Assembly (NCBI GenBank): GCA_963854735.1
Contig: OY978107.1
Coordinates: forward strand, 503,501-567,500
Direction: 5' to 3'
Length of the DNA: 64,000 bases
Origin: Marvania coccoides
Taxonomy: Eukaryota > Chlorophyta > Trebouxiophyceae > Chlorellales > Chlorellaceae
The position numbers were made by a program, and so were the translations under genes. Every line of letters begins with the position of its first letter. Position 1 is the stretch's first letter. The notes below the pieces were generated by a model. It saw nothing but the letters and a program-made list of their open reading frames with translations, made no database searches and was not told the origin of the DNA. Positions 1 through 11,067 of this stretch are shown here, one piece after another.

Positions 1-727
1 GGCGGGGGAAATGTGCGCGGAGATATTGGTGTGGCGCTTCTCGTACCGCTGGTACTTCTGGATGTAGTGCAGGTAGTCGCGACGCACGACGATGGTGCGG
101 TTCATCTTGGTGCTCTTCACGCGACCGCTGAGGATGCGGCCACGGATGGAGACATCGCCGGTGAAGGGGCACTTCTTGTCGATGTAGTTGCCCTCAATGG
201 CCTCCTTGGGGGTGCGGAAGCTCAAGCCAACGTTCTTGAACCACCGGTTGCCGCCCTTTCCGGGCTTGCCGCCTTTCCTGTTGGACACCTTCTGGTAGCT
301 GCAATAACGAGCGAAAAGAATGAAAGAGGTGAGAGACGTGTCTTTGCGGCGTATTCTGACCCCCGCTCCAGTCCTTGCTCCATTTTCTCCTCTCCCCATC
401 CCCCAAAATAAGGCCTCCATTTTGATTGCGCACAGCCGCCGAGTTGCACCGCATCGCGTATCTTTCCAGCTGCTACCTCCGAGCCGCATCAGCCCAGCCG
501 CTGCGCTGCCGCACGCTGTTCAAGCGCCACTCCATCGCATTTTTAATTCCATTTTTCTCGCCACCCCCTCTGCTTCCATTCATTTTGAAAAACCACTCAC
601 CCTCGGCTGATGCCAATCTGCTTCTGGAACGCCCTCTCCGTCTGCAAAGCACACCAAATAAATCTTAATTAAATTCATGTCTCATTTTGGGGGGTGCGAG
701 TCTCTAAAAATTTACCTGGTCAGCCAT
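1..727 (-). CDS. RPS11: 40S ribosomal protein S11 (uS17), 3' end beyond window
   Basis: This gene encodes a small-subunit ribosomal protein that binds 18S rRNA. It reads leftwards in three visible coding exons: 727-716 (MADQ only), 641-601 and 298-1. The coding sequence runs off the left edge. The second exon gives the conserved [11 protein letters not shown] block. The third gives [41 protein letters not shown] and [10 protein letters not shown], which are diagnostic of eukaryotic uS17. The first coding exon is only 12 nt, so the first intron lies four codons after the ATG. The gene starts 289 nt from the divergent SirB1-like gene, so the two probably share a promoter region. The identification is secure; only the last part of the protein is missing. 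Confidence 0.95.
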
Positions 728-1016
728 GGTGCCGTTTCACGCAAATTTGAACGAAACGGGCGCGTTGATGGCTTGTAAAGAGGGCTCCTCACGAAAAATA
801 TCGAGTGTAAAGGGAGGCGGCCTGGGATTAACGAGCTCCTTTCTTTTTGGTCTCCGCATTCAAAGCCAAAATTAGAGGTTTTTCAGAGCTCTGCACCATT
901 AATTCGCGTCGATTTACGTCAAACACACTCCCAAATGGGTCTCTGACACACCAACTTACGCTGTCTCTCCAACTTTATTATCCCAAATCCTTGATCTCCA
1001 CCCACACCTTAAAAAA
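728..1016. promoter_or_regulatory. divergent intergenic region between RPS11 and the SirB1-like gene
   Basis: This is 289 nt between two outward-reading start codons. No clear TATA box or other motif was recognised. Its role as a shared promoter is inferred from gene orientation only. Confidence 0.4.
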
Positions 1017-2514
1017 ATGGGCAAGGCGGACCGGGTGCTGTACTCCTCGGCGCGGCGGCTGCTGCAGGCCTTTGATCACGCCGGAATTCCCTTCACTGGG
1101 CCAGCAGGCACCGACTTAACGTGCTGGGACCTTCGCCCTGTGGCCGCCCTGCAGTCGTGGTTCCGCACCAAAGACGGCGCAGGCCCCTCCTTTGAACGTA
1201 CGTTGCTGTTTGCGACAGTAAATTCTCTTTAATGAGGGGATAAAATGCAAAAATAAAAAAGCAATGCGATATTTTGAAATTTTCCAACGCCTTTTCCGTC
1301 AGGTGATTTTCCTGTCATAAGTATGGAAAAAAGGGGGATTCTTTCTCCGCATCACTGCGTCTTACAACGCCGTTTACTTTTGACTGCAGTTGGGGTGCGT
1401 TTGATAGAGCGGATGGACTCCCAGCTGGCGGTGCTCCAAGGCAGCGAAGAAACCACCAGAGAGGCCAGTAATACTATTATCTACCCTTAAAACACTTGAT
1501 ATTCGCTAAAATTAACAGTTTTTTCCATAAAAATACTAATAAATGCAGGGCTTCGCTGGGTGGGCAAATTTAATGAAGCAGTATGGTGGCCTCGCCACCG
1601 CAGCGCAGGCTGCGGCAGCATGCGAAGCAGGTATGGAGCTGCTGCGCGCCCAAATTGAAGAGCTGACGGACCCGCTGGGGCTGGACAGAGATTTTGCAGC
1701 GCTGCAAGAGGGCGCCAGTACCGCTGATGAAGAACAAACGATCAGCAGCGTTTCTGAAATTGCAGATGAAGTGAGACAACGCCACCCTGCGCTGTTTTCA
1801 GCGAACGTCGAGAGCAGGAACTCGGAGGAGCGGCTGCGCGCCCTCTCACACGTCATTTACCGCGATTTAAAGTTCAAATACGACCCTTTTGAGTGGGTTT
1901 ATGAGGGGCTCAAGCCGATGCTGCTACCGGAGGTGCTGAAGAAGCGAAGAGGCGCCCCCGCGGCGCTGGCGCTGGCGGGGGTGGCGGTGGGGCGGGAGCT
2001 GGGGGTGACGCTGCTGCCCATGCCTGCTGCGCCCATCGCAGCGGGGGCAGAGAACGATGCGCACGCGGCAACGGTGACGGCGGCAGCAGCGGCGCACCTG
2101 GACTCGCTGCCGCCGGAGATGGCCTGGCGTATCCGCGCCAAGACCGAGCAAGCTGCGGTGGCGCCAGGCCCCGGACCGTGGCTGCTGCGATTGGCGGAAA
2201 CTAGAAACTTCAATTCTTCCGCTGCTGCTGCTGTGGAGGGAAACGAAAGCGCGTTTTTAGATGCTGGCAGCGGGGAGGTATTGGACGCGGCTCAAGTGGC
2301 GCAGCGGTACCCTGCTGTGGCGCATTTGTCAGCAGAAGAGTGGCAGGGGCACTGCGTGCTGCGGACGTGGCAGGGGCTGTGTCGGGTGGCCCTGCAGGCG
2401 CATCAGCGGCGCGGGGAGAGTGATTTTGTGGCGCATTGGCTGTACATGGGACTGGCGCTGGACCCTGCTGCGCCAGAGTGGGCTCGGGCGCTGACGGCAC
2501 CTGAAATACGTTGA
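1017..2514 (+). CDS. SirB1/transglutaminase-like family protein
   Basis: The protein carries a SirB1-type transglutaminase-like region followed by a TPR-like tail. The exact biochemical role of the family is not established. Coding exons are 1017-1197, 1390-1467 and 1549-2514. In the last exon, ALSHVIYRDLKFKYDPF and the KKRRGAPAALALAGVAVGREL segment match the usual SirB1 pattern of an RRG-I-P motif followed by a long helix. Further on, FLDAGSGEVLD and a GLALDPAAPEWARAL block match the family C-terminus. The exon 2/exon 3 junction does not close: splicing at 1467/1549 leads into a frame with a different continuation, whereas the long ORF needs a phase-0 join. A sequence indel, a missed junction or initiation at the ATG at 1543 would explain it. 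The family call is fairly good; the N-terminal model is uncertain. Confidence 0.65.
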
Positions 2515-3140
2515 GAATGTCGGTGGGGAAAATTAAGGGGTATAAATATTTAGTAGTTCTTGTTACTGTTGTATTAAAAGAGTATTCTTTGTATTTTTGT
2601 AATGCATTGTTGGCATTACTGAGCCTGGGAGTGGAGCAATATGGGGAAGGTGGAGAGCGCATGCAGCCTCGCCAACGATGATTGCTGGCTAGGCAAAAGC
2701 AGTCTAGAGCTAGTACAAAGACTCGTATTTATGGACGCCATAAACTGTTTGGGTCGGTGCAAATTGGAAGAAAGTCGTAAAGAAAGAGATAATATCTCAT
2801 GGATAATATGGGACAAGGTGATACTCGTCACTTTAATGCGTTTTTTTTTAATTAATTAATTACTTCTCGCAAGATTCATTGGAATTAACACGCGCGTCTT
2901 CCCCGATTTCACATACTTTCCCTAACGAAAAAATAGGTGGTGAGCCCTCTCTATTGAGCTGCATGACTTGCTTTCGCTTTGCTGCTTCTGTAAATGGATG
3001 AACATGTTATTTTCAGCATAACTACGAGGCGATTTTCTCATTAATAAGCCCGCCATTCACTTTTTGAAAATATGGGGGGGCTCACTTCGCAACATGTTTC
3101 GCGAACACAACGCCCAGCGCAAGCTCGTTAATTCATCTGA
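2515..3140. other. intergenic, nothing recognised
   Basis: This is AT-rich DNA holding the 3' end of the SirB1-like gene and the promoter of the GH43 gene. ORFs here have no recognisable similarity or coding-like composition. Confidence 0.5.
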
Positions 3141-5110
3141 ATGCCTCCAGGAACCATGCGCGTAACGCTTCTCCTCTCGTTAGCGCTACTGTTAGTCATG
3201 GCTGCCTCCGCTGCTCAACCACCTCGTCTCATCTCCAACGTGATCTCCCCTGCGCACTGCCCCGACCCTGATGTCATCTTCCATGAGGGCTCCTACTACG
3301 CCGCCCGCTCCCGCATCGAAGCTTCAAACGGAACCAACCTCGACCCCCCCGGTAGGAGCGGAACCCCCCCCCCCCTGAAACTACTGATTTTTTATATTAA
3401 ATAACTTCAATCACTCATTTTCTTCGTTTCTATTGCAGGATGGAACTGCTGGGCTGCAGCGCAAGACCAGGTCGTGATCACTAAGGCTCGCCGACTAGAA
3501 GATATTTACCTCTCACCCGAAGCCACTGCCGTCATTATCGACCGTTCCAACCCCATGGGAGGCGGCTCAGGCGGCGTCTCCGTCGGTGCGTTTCAAATTT
3601 CATACAACCCGGGAGACCCCTGCCCCTCTGCAGGCTTTTGGGCCCCTGCTTTAAAAAACATCGACGGTCATTGGTTTCTCTTCATTACCGGCCACCGCCC
3701 GGACGTTAGCGGCGAAGCGAACTTCGTGATGGAGAATGTAGGCGGGGACCCTATGGACGTGGGGTCTTGGCGCTACTGTGGCATGCTGGGGCACACCTTG
3801 CCAGGGCTGGACGGCGAGCCGATAGTTTTGCCCACTGGTGACCACCACGCCGCCACGGTCACCCTCAGGTCGGGTTTCTCTTCAGTACTGGTTTCCTTCT
3901 AAGCCCACTCTCAGTGATCAGTGGAAAAAGAGCTGTTTTTAAGTATAAATTTGATGATGTTTTGCAGGGATAACGGAAAAACGATCACCGGTCAACTCTA
4001 CTTCGTGTACTCGCACAATAACCCAGATGCCGCCAACTCCCAGCAGCTCAACCTCGTGCGCTTGCGTCGGGACACCTCCACCTTCTCAGAATATGACGCA
4101 GACCTGGGACAAATGATGAATTATTCAAAAGCGTGGACAGCTGTCGGCGAGGCCCCCATCAGCGTTCCCATGCTAGACTGGGAGCAGCAGTGCTGCGCGG
4201 GGTGCAACTTCAACGTAAACGAAGGTCCCACTGCGCTGTATGGCCCTACTTCCACGTTTATCCTGTACTCTGCGAGCTTTTGTGCTACAAAATATTACGC
4301 CGTGGGGATGCTGGAGTTTACGGGAGTAGGGGCTGGGTTTCCGTTCATGTGGACGAAACACCCCCGCCCTGTGTTCTCTGGGGACATTTTTCGCCACGCC
4401 AAGCTGTATGGCGTGCAGTCGAACGCGTTTGGCATCGGTAAGAAAATAGTTCTCTCGAGAAGAATATCTGCATGAGTGCTTGTTATTTCCATCATAATGC
4501 CTTCAAGTTCTCAAAGACTCTTCCAAATAGCATTATCTGATATTCTACTCATGTTTTACTGGTTTTCAAGTACTAAAATATTATTGTTTTTTTAAAACGA
4601 CGGAGAATTTGTTCAGGTCACAACTCCATTGCGACCTCTCCAGACCTCTCCGAGCCCTGGATCATCTACCATGCCAAAACCACACAAACTGAAGGGCCCG
4701 CAGACCGCGAGGCGCGCGCCCAGCGCTTCTCATGGAACCCTGACGGCCGCCCAAATTTCGGCAGCGGGCCGGTCGGCCGTGGCACTCTCCTGCCCGCTCC
4801 CTCCGCAGCGGAGGCGTACGCCGTGCTGTGCGAGAGCCCCGGCTTCACTGGGTGCTTCTGCGTAGGCGTTCCGCCTGGACGCTACAGCCTGGAAGCACTG
4901 GCAAGGAGGGGGGTAGTTATGAAGGCGGTGCGCTCTATTCGGCTGGTGGGAGGGGCTGCGGTGCGCGTTTTTGGTGACGAGGGGGTGACTGAGCCAACGT
5001 GGTCGGCTGACGAGGATATGAGGGAGATAGAAAGCGAGACTGTGACAGCGGCAACAGCGGTGGAGGTGGTGGCGCCTGGAGTGCCTCAAGCCCAGGTGGC
5101 GACAGCGTGA
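3141..5110 (+). CDS. secreted glycoside hydrolase family 43-like protein
   Basis: This is a predicted secreted glycosidase of the GH43 type (arabinan/xylan-active families), 534 residues. Exons are 3141-3351, 3439-3868, 3968-4437 and 4617-5110; the frame closes at each junction. A hydrophobic signal peptide occupies about residues 6-25; an alternative start is the ATG at 3156. Right after it comes HCPDPDVI, which carries the Asp expected for the catalytic base of the five-blade propeller. SAGFWAPAL in exon 2 and the start of exon 4 (GHNSI, then WIIYHAK) are characteristic of GH43: GHNS-x-SPD and the W-I-x-Y-H block. The C-terminal part is less typical and may be a beta-sandwich. The substrate cannot be told from sequence. 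A role in remodelling the alga's own or an environmental polysaccharide is inference. Confidence 0.8.
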
Positions 5111-5891
5111 AATTTATTTAGATTCTCGTATATAGAATGTAGTCCACTCACAAATTTTGTCATTTATAAATAAAACAAGATCTGGCTATTTGAGCATTTT
5201 TTGTGTGAATCACGACGCTGGTTTGATGGTTTGATGGTCTGATGGTTTTACATATCGTTGTAACGTCTACTACCGAAGGCGCTCTTATAGAGACCTGCAA
5301 GGCGACGTGCCACTCACCCCGGCACAGTAAGGCGGAGTACCCCCTTCCACCGGTGGGATCGACCCCAGGTACTGTGGACGTACGGATACTGCCACTGCGC
5401 CGGCGACCGCACCGTCGCCCACAATATAAGGCTCTGGCCCCTGCCTTCCTGAGTCCCCCAACGGCGCGACCGACATGAATAAAAATGGGGGGGGGAAGCA
5501 GGACTCTCCGGACGGCAAACGGCCCGTCCGGTTTGGGGTTCGCGCTTGGGCAATGCTGGCCCGCCCAGCACCCCTCCCATCTACAGCGGTCACTCAACCC
5601 CTGGCTAAAGGGTTTGTGGTGTACTACCCGGTGTGCTCACTGGAAATGTGGCACCCGCCATTTGTACCCGTCCGATAGAGACTACGATACCACGGGGAAG
5701 TGATGCATCCGACGCTACTTAATGTTCAAAATTCTCAATTATTATTGCATGGCGTCCAATTTTCTAATAAAGTTCTGCATTCGATATTAAAAGATTACAA
5801 TAAAGGCTCCTTTAAGATTATCTCCTTTTTGCTGCAATTATTTATCGGGTGATGATCGGATATGTTGATTTAGCAAAGCAGCTGCCTTAAT
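5111..5891. other. intergenic with GC-rich segment of unknown origin
   Basis: The first 80 nt hold AATAAA-like signals of the GH43 gene. A short run of TTTGATGG-like octamers lies at about 5220-5245. The segment 5280-5690 is GC-rich and has overlapping ORFs on both strands, but none resembles a known protein. It could be decayed mobile DNA, but I see no terminal repeats. Confidence 0.35.
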
Positions 5892-6013
5892 TCAGTCGAA
5901 AATGGCCTTGAGGCTGCCGGCAAAGCGGCGGCCCATCCACAGCACGCCTTCTGAGGTGCAGCCGGCCGCACGGTCAGAAAAGCGGTGCCCCATCCCTCCA
6001 GTCCTTGTACACC
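5892..6013 (-). pseudogene. degenerate inverted copy of the 3' end of the coiled-coil gene
   Basis: Reading leftwards, this segment aligns with the last ~110 nt of the gene ending at 9700. Shared stretches include CTGGAGGG.TGGGGC at the start, CAGAAGGCG in the middle, and CTCAAGGCCATTTTCG then CTGAATTAA at the end. The protein pattern GWG..FLT.RPAA.QKA is kept, but a single missing base (near 5935) shifts the frame before the terminal KAIF. In the undamaged frame the stop codon would lie at the same place as in the intact gene. The upstream part of the reading frame (to about 6390) has weakly similar Ala-rich composition and may also be derived. This is a decayed partial paralogue in inverted orientation, about 3.6 kb away. 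Confidence 0.75.
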
Positions 6014-7035
6014 AGCTGCAAAGTTTTTTGTATTTTTTTCTCCCATTAAACCGCCTGCCGCCGCCGCCACATCCCCAGCTCTGCCGTTCTGGAGAGCAGC
6101 TGTGTGGCAGCACCTAGCGCAGCTGAATTCAGCTGAAAGCCACGTATCTTCCTCTTCCAGCGCCATTTTTGCGTTGGTAAAGGCAGGTCGACGGTGAAAG
6201 AAATTAATGCTGAATGGGCGGCGCGGCGCCATCAGAACAAGACGCCATTCGATGCAAAACTGCCGCTCTTCGCCACCGAAGACCTCCACGGCATCTAGGG
6301 GCCCAACTGCGACGTGTATATTAAGTCTAGCCAGCAACCAAGGAGGCAGGCAAAGACAGGCAACGGGCTGTCTTTTATGGATTGACAAATTCCATGCGGG
6401 ACATGTTTGCTGCCATCATTCGACCCAATGTAATAATGGACTGACAATTCAATTATCTAGCTCGTTTAAATGCATAAATCACCAAAATACTGGGCTGCAT
6501 GAGAAAAATCATTCGTACGAAATCGGGATTGCAGGGTCCTTGTCGAACCCAATACAGAGTGCAGATTATCGTCGAGGCCACTGAAATGGCGTATATTAAA
6601 ACGCAACATCGCATCGCACGAAAATTAAGCATTTTTCAGGAAAAAATTCAAAATGATTTCGTGTGTCGAATTCAAATATGGCACGTTTAATAAATTTACA
6701 AATAAATTTATTTACACAGAAAATCTTATTCGGTAGCTCGTACTAGCTGGCACTATTGCATCCTGCGTAAGGACCCGAGTTTCAAGCTCCACTACTAATA
6801 AATTAAAATCCGGGAATTCTGTCCTCGTTTTTTCACCCGTCAACTCAGAACCTGCTGGTGAGTTTCTATGACCCTGGTGAAGTCACCACGGGGGTGCACC
6901 AATCGGCATTGCCCATCGTTGCCGTAAGAGCGACCTCCTCACTTTCGCAATTAATGTTTTCAAGCGCACCGCGAAAACAGACCTTCTTGCTGTCATATCT
7001 CACTATCTCCCACTTTCTGTGACCCTACAGGTGTG
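6014..7035. other. intergenic / 5' region of the coiled-coil gene
   Basis: The part after 6390 is AT-rich with no recognisable gene. A possible 3' splice acceptor (ending at 7030) directly precedes the ATG at 7036, so a non-coding upstream exon is likely but was not located. Confidence 0.4.
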
Positions 7036-9700
7036 ATGAGTGCGGCTGGACCGTTCGAAGCGTTTGCTGTGCGAAGCTCTCCCACCGGGGCGCCTGTCAT
7101 CATCGACTCTGCAATGCTGGGCGATGCTGGAGCCGCTGGGCTGGCGGTGAGTAACCCTGGGTCAGGGCAGGCAGCCTCTGTAACCCAGGCGATGGTGTTT
7201 GGCGGCGCTCCTGGGGCTCAAGGCAGCGGCAACGGGGTGCCGCCCACTGCCGTTGCGGCAACGGCAACTACCGGTGAGTCCCTCTCTTCCAATCAATCGG
7301 TAGCACGTGATTGATGCATCATGCCTGGACGTTAATTGCCAGCTTGTGTCGGTTTGGGACATGAATCCTAGGGCTTCTCCATCCCTGTTTTTCCTAGCTG
7401 AATTTCAAATTATTCATATCAAGGCAGGCAACATCAATTGAATTTTCCTTTGTGTTTATGCCTCTTATTTCCTTGGGCTTTGTTTTATAACTATTCAAAT
7501 TGCTCAATCTTTTTTTCCCATTCTTCTTGGGCTGTGAATCTCTTCATTCATACCTCAATTTCCACATCTAATCCTTGATTATTTGAAATGCGCTGCAGGT
7601 GCCCGCGCGAGCAGGGCAAGGCACCCTACCAAGACGACCAACCGCCAGGGACGCCCCCAACCCTCCAACATCCCCACCGGCGCTGCCTTCAAATTGGTGG
7701 CGGTGGGAGGCGGAGCGGCCACGCTCTTTTCCCCCTTCCAGCCAACCCCGCAGCAGCAGGAACAGCAGCAGCAGCCCCTGGCTGCTGCCCACACTGTCCT
7801 CCCCGCGGTTGCGCCCGCTGATATCCCCATCCCCACCCCCCCGACTGCTCCTTACCATGCAGTTTCTTCCTCGTTCTTTGCGGCGACGTCGGCAGAGCTC
7901 GACGCAATGACCCTCCCGGAAGTGCGGGCCAAGCTGGTCTGGATGCGGGATCAAAACAGCCTGCTGGATTTGCAGCGCCTGAATGCGATGAGCCAGGCAC
8001 ATGAATTTTTCAAGGCGGGCCAGGGCACGTCCGACACGATGCACAAGCTGAAAGAAGAGGTGGCGGCGAAGAAGCACGAGGCGGACGTCTCTCACCGCAA
8101 CCTCAAAGAGGCGATCCACCAGTTGGCCTCGCTGCGTGAGGAGCTGGCGGCAGCGCAGCAGGCAAGAGTAGATGCTAATGTCCACCTGGCGACCTTCGGA
8201 AGGGAGTGCACAGCCCAGCAGCGGCTGCTGGAAGGGGCGGAGGCCACGATGCAGGCGCAGAAGGACGCTGCCGCGGCTGAGAGCGAGCGGCTGAACGCTC
8301 TGATTGAAAAAATGCAGGCAGAGCGCAGTGAGCTGGCAAAAACGGTCGCCGTGCTGGAGGCGACGCAGGACTCGCGCGAGGAGGCGGTGAGCAGCCTGGA
8401 GACCCAGCTGGTGGCGGCGCTGGAGGAGCAGAAATTGCTGCGATCGGAGCTGGCCGCTGCCCTGTCGGCCGCCGCCAAAGTGGCCCCTCTGCAGGAGAAG
8501 GTGTACGCCATGGAGCAGGGTCTGGCTGCGGAGAAGGTCCGCAACGTCGTTCTGGAGGCGCAGGCGGTGGATCTGCAGCAGCTGATTGCTGAGTGCGACG
8601 CGGCAGTGAAGGGGCTGCAGCAGGCAGCTGCCGACCTGCAGGTGGGGTGCGACAACCAGATCGTGAAGCTGAAGGAGCAGGCTGCGGCAGAGGCGCAGTG
8701 CATGGGAGCAGCGGCAGAGAAGGCTGCTGCGGAAGCCGCGGAGAATGCGGCGGCGGCGGCAGCCGCAGTGCAGTCTGCCAAAGCGGCGCAAAAGTCCGTC
8801 GAGGAGGCGCTGGCCGCCTCCCAGAACGAGCTAGCTGCGCTGAGGAAGGAGCTGGAGGAGGTGCGAGGCCGCGGCAGAGTGAACGTGGCGGTGCAAGCGC
8901 CGGATGGAGAGGAAGCAACCCGGCAGCTGCTGCTCCAGCGCAAAGCGGAGCTCAAGGCTGCCGAAGCCAAGGTGTGCGCCGATGCGCTGGTCAAGTGGCA
9001 GGCCAAGAGGGACGCCGAACGGCTGAAGGCAGCGGCCGAGAAGGCGGCTGCGGTTACGGCAGCGGAGCGCGAGGCGCTGCAGAAGCAGCGCAAAGAGGAG
9101 GATGCCATCGTCGCTGTTGTCGCCGCTGTGGTGGATGCCACTGAGGATGCTTCCGCGATCGAGATCAAGGCGGCTGAACAGCACCAGCTGTCTCCGGTGG
9201 TGGCGGAGCGCAGCACCGTCTCTCGCACCCCTGCCCCCGCTGCTGGCGGCGGCGGCGTGTCTCGCCACCCCCACAGCCGCAAATCATCTGGATCGGCGTC
9301 GGCCTCCAGCGACGCTGCCAGCAGCGCGTTCTCCCTGCAGCCCAGCAACGGCGGCGGCGGAGGCCTTGCTATTCTGCTGCAGGGGGAGGCCAACCCTGCC
9401 TCTGGAGAGGGTGGCGTCGTGATCCTCAACGAGGGCGAGTGCCATTTGGTGTTGCCGGTGCAGGAGCAGCCTGTCCAGGGCGCCCCCATCACCGCTGGAG
9501 AGAGCGAAATGGCGGCAGCGGCAGGTGCCCCCGTTTTCGCCGCTTTCAGCGCCCCCAGCCATTTGGAGCAGCTGGCGATGATGCAGAGCCTGGAGGGGTG
9601 GGGCATTACCTTCCTCACCACGCGCCCGGCTGCGGCGCAGAAGGCGCACCGCAGATGGGGCGACCGCTTTGCCAGCGGCCTCAAGGCCATTTTCGGCTGA
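7036..9700 (+). CDS. large Ala/Glu-rich coiled-coil protein
   Basis: This is a 779-residue protein of unknown function made from two exons, 7036-7273 and 7599-9700. The N-terminal ~190 residues are Gly/Pro/Ala-rich and unstructured-looking. From about residue 190 to 560 the sequence is a continuous heptad-like coiled coil rich in Ala, Glu, Gln and Lys. A disordered Ser/Gly-rich region follows. The protein ends with a compact, different segment (SLEGWGITFLTTRPAAAQKA ... WGDRF.SGLKAIFG). That tail was copied to the degenerate fragment at 5892-6013, which marks it as an older, separable unit. Very long antisense ORFs across this gene are by-products of its GC-rich codons. A structural or scaffold role is plausible, but nothing in the sequence proves one. 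Confidence 0.75.
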
Positions 9701-11067
9701 ATTAATGTAGCTGTTTGAGGAAATTAACGGCAACGGCGGCAGTGGTGGTGGTGGTGACAGCGTGAGTGTGCGCTTTTTTTTTTCTTTTTTTTATTAATTT
9801 GCATGTATTTGCCTGAGCGTGGTGTTTAATTTGAGTGGGTGGCGGGTTGGGTCTCATCCCAGGTTTCTTCCGAGGGTTTTTTCCTCTTTCCCCAATCTTT
9901 CTAGACGCATTGGTTTTGTTTTGCGCTTTCTTTGGTCCCCCGCTGCTAACGAGAAAGAGCGCTTTTCCTCTTGGCTGCTCACCCCTCAACTTGATTCGAG
10001 AAGGGGGCGTGGGCAGTGACTGACCAGGGATTTGGCCTCTACGTATTCTCAAGCTGGCAGCCGCGGCCCGCCTTCTTTCTCCAAAAGAGAGAAAGAGGGA
10101 GGTGCGTGGCGTAGCTTTAGTGTGTGTGGGGCTAGAAACAGTGCTGGGACGGAGATTTGCTTTTAGGTCTGCGCGCACAGCGTTTTACTCCATCCATTAC
10201 TACGTGTGTTGTATAGTAAGTTCGTCGCAATTTTCTGCAATAATTTCCAATAAAATAATAATTACCGTACAAACTTACATAATTTCGTGTTTTTTAGGAG
10301 TAGATCCGATATGGCTTGCCTGCTCATTCGTGCCATCCATCCTTCATTCAATAAGTTATTCATCCATCCTCGGTGCTTATCGGGCATATGAATCCACCCA
10401 TCATTCTGTAGTTTGTCCTCTTCATTTCAGAGCGAAGTCCATTAGCTTGCTCCATTGATTCATTCAGTGATTTCCCTTTTCTTTATAGCGAAATTGCCCA
10501 CCTCGCCGTTATTTTCAGCGACACTTTCAGCAGTACTCTCTATTCATAATGGTGCCTATTGGCCTGTGTGATATTGTAGCCCTATTTGTTTATTTTGATT
10601 CCTTGTTTCGTGCTTCCTTTGTTTTCATGTAACTCATTTACACGGTGAAACAGCAAGAGAGAGAATCGCCAACGAGCATTGACATCCAAGCTCAACGTTG
10701 CAGCAAAAGCGGCTAAGTCTCAAGGGGTAATAATGGACAGAAGGATGGATTGCATGCAGCGTGGAGCGTGCAGTGCAATAGCTATAAACAAACTATATTG
10801 TTAACAAACTATTTTTTAGTCTGGCATGCGAGGATATACAAAAGAAGAATTCCATTCCTATTTTCACTAAAGAATAGTACGAGTGTTAGGCTAGAATTAA
10901 ATGCATAGGTAGTTAAATACGAGAAAGGAAAGGTACGAAAAGAAGGATTGGCGGACGCAAATATTTTAAACGCAAACGCATATGAAAAAAAAAGCGTTGA
11001 ATGAAATTTTCAACACAATAAAACTTCATGCAGCAAGCGCTGGAGGACAAGGACAAACATGATAAAA
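9701..11067. other. intergenic, no gene recognised
   Basis: This 1.37 kb stretch holds the 3' ends of the converging coiled-coil gene (+) and phospholipase gene (-). It is AT-rich and contains one copy of a 28-nt motif also found at 26504 (listed separately). No RNA gene or conserved ORF was recognised. Confidence 0.5.
10366..10393 (+). repeat. dispersed 28-nt motif, copy 1
   Basis: The motif begins ATCCTCGGTGC and ends GGGCATATGAAT. It matches the copy at 26504-26531 at 26 of 28 positions, and shorter similar stretches lie at 30675-30695 and 61865-61887. All lie on the + strand downstream of + strand genes. The flanks do not match. Its nature is unknown. Confidence 0.55.

Noticed and set aside
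1581..1608. 28-nt intron that would repair the SirB1-like frame
   Set aside because: GT and AG are present and the phase fits, but 28 nt is far shorter than any other intron here and the segment reads as coding.
5280..5690. possible mobile-element remnant (GC-rich block with ORFs on both strands)
   Set aside because: No terminal repeats, target-site duplication or recognisable transposase or reverse transcriptase motif was found.
6720..6830. tRNA-like stretch (TTCAAGCTCC near 6780)
   Set aside because: No matching acceptor stem, D-arm or anticodon stem could be built around it.
8092..9690. 532-codon minus-strand ORF opposite the coiled-coil gene
   Set aside because: The + strand has a clear coiled-coil protein. 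The antisense frame is open because GC-rich Ala/Glu codons rarely give antisense stops; its Ala/Ser-rich product has no family features.
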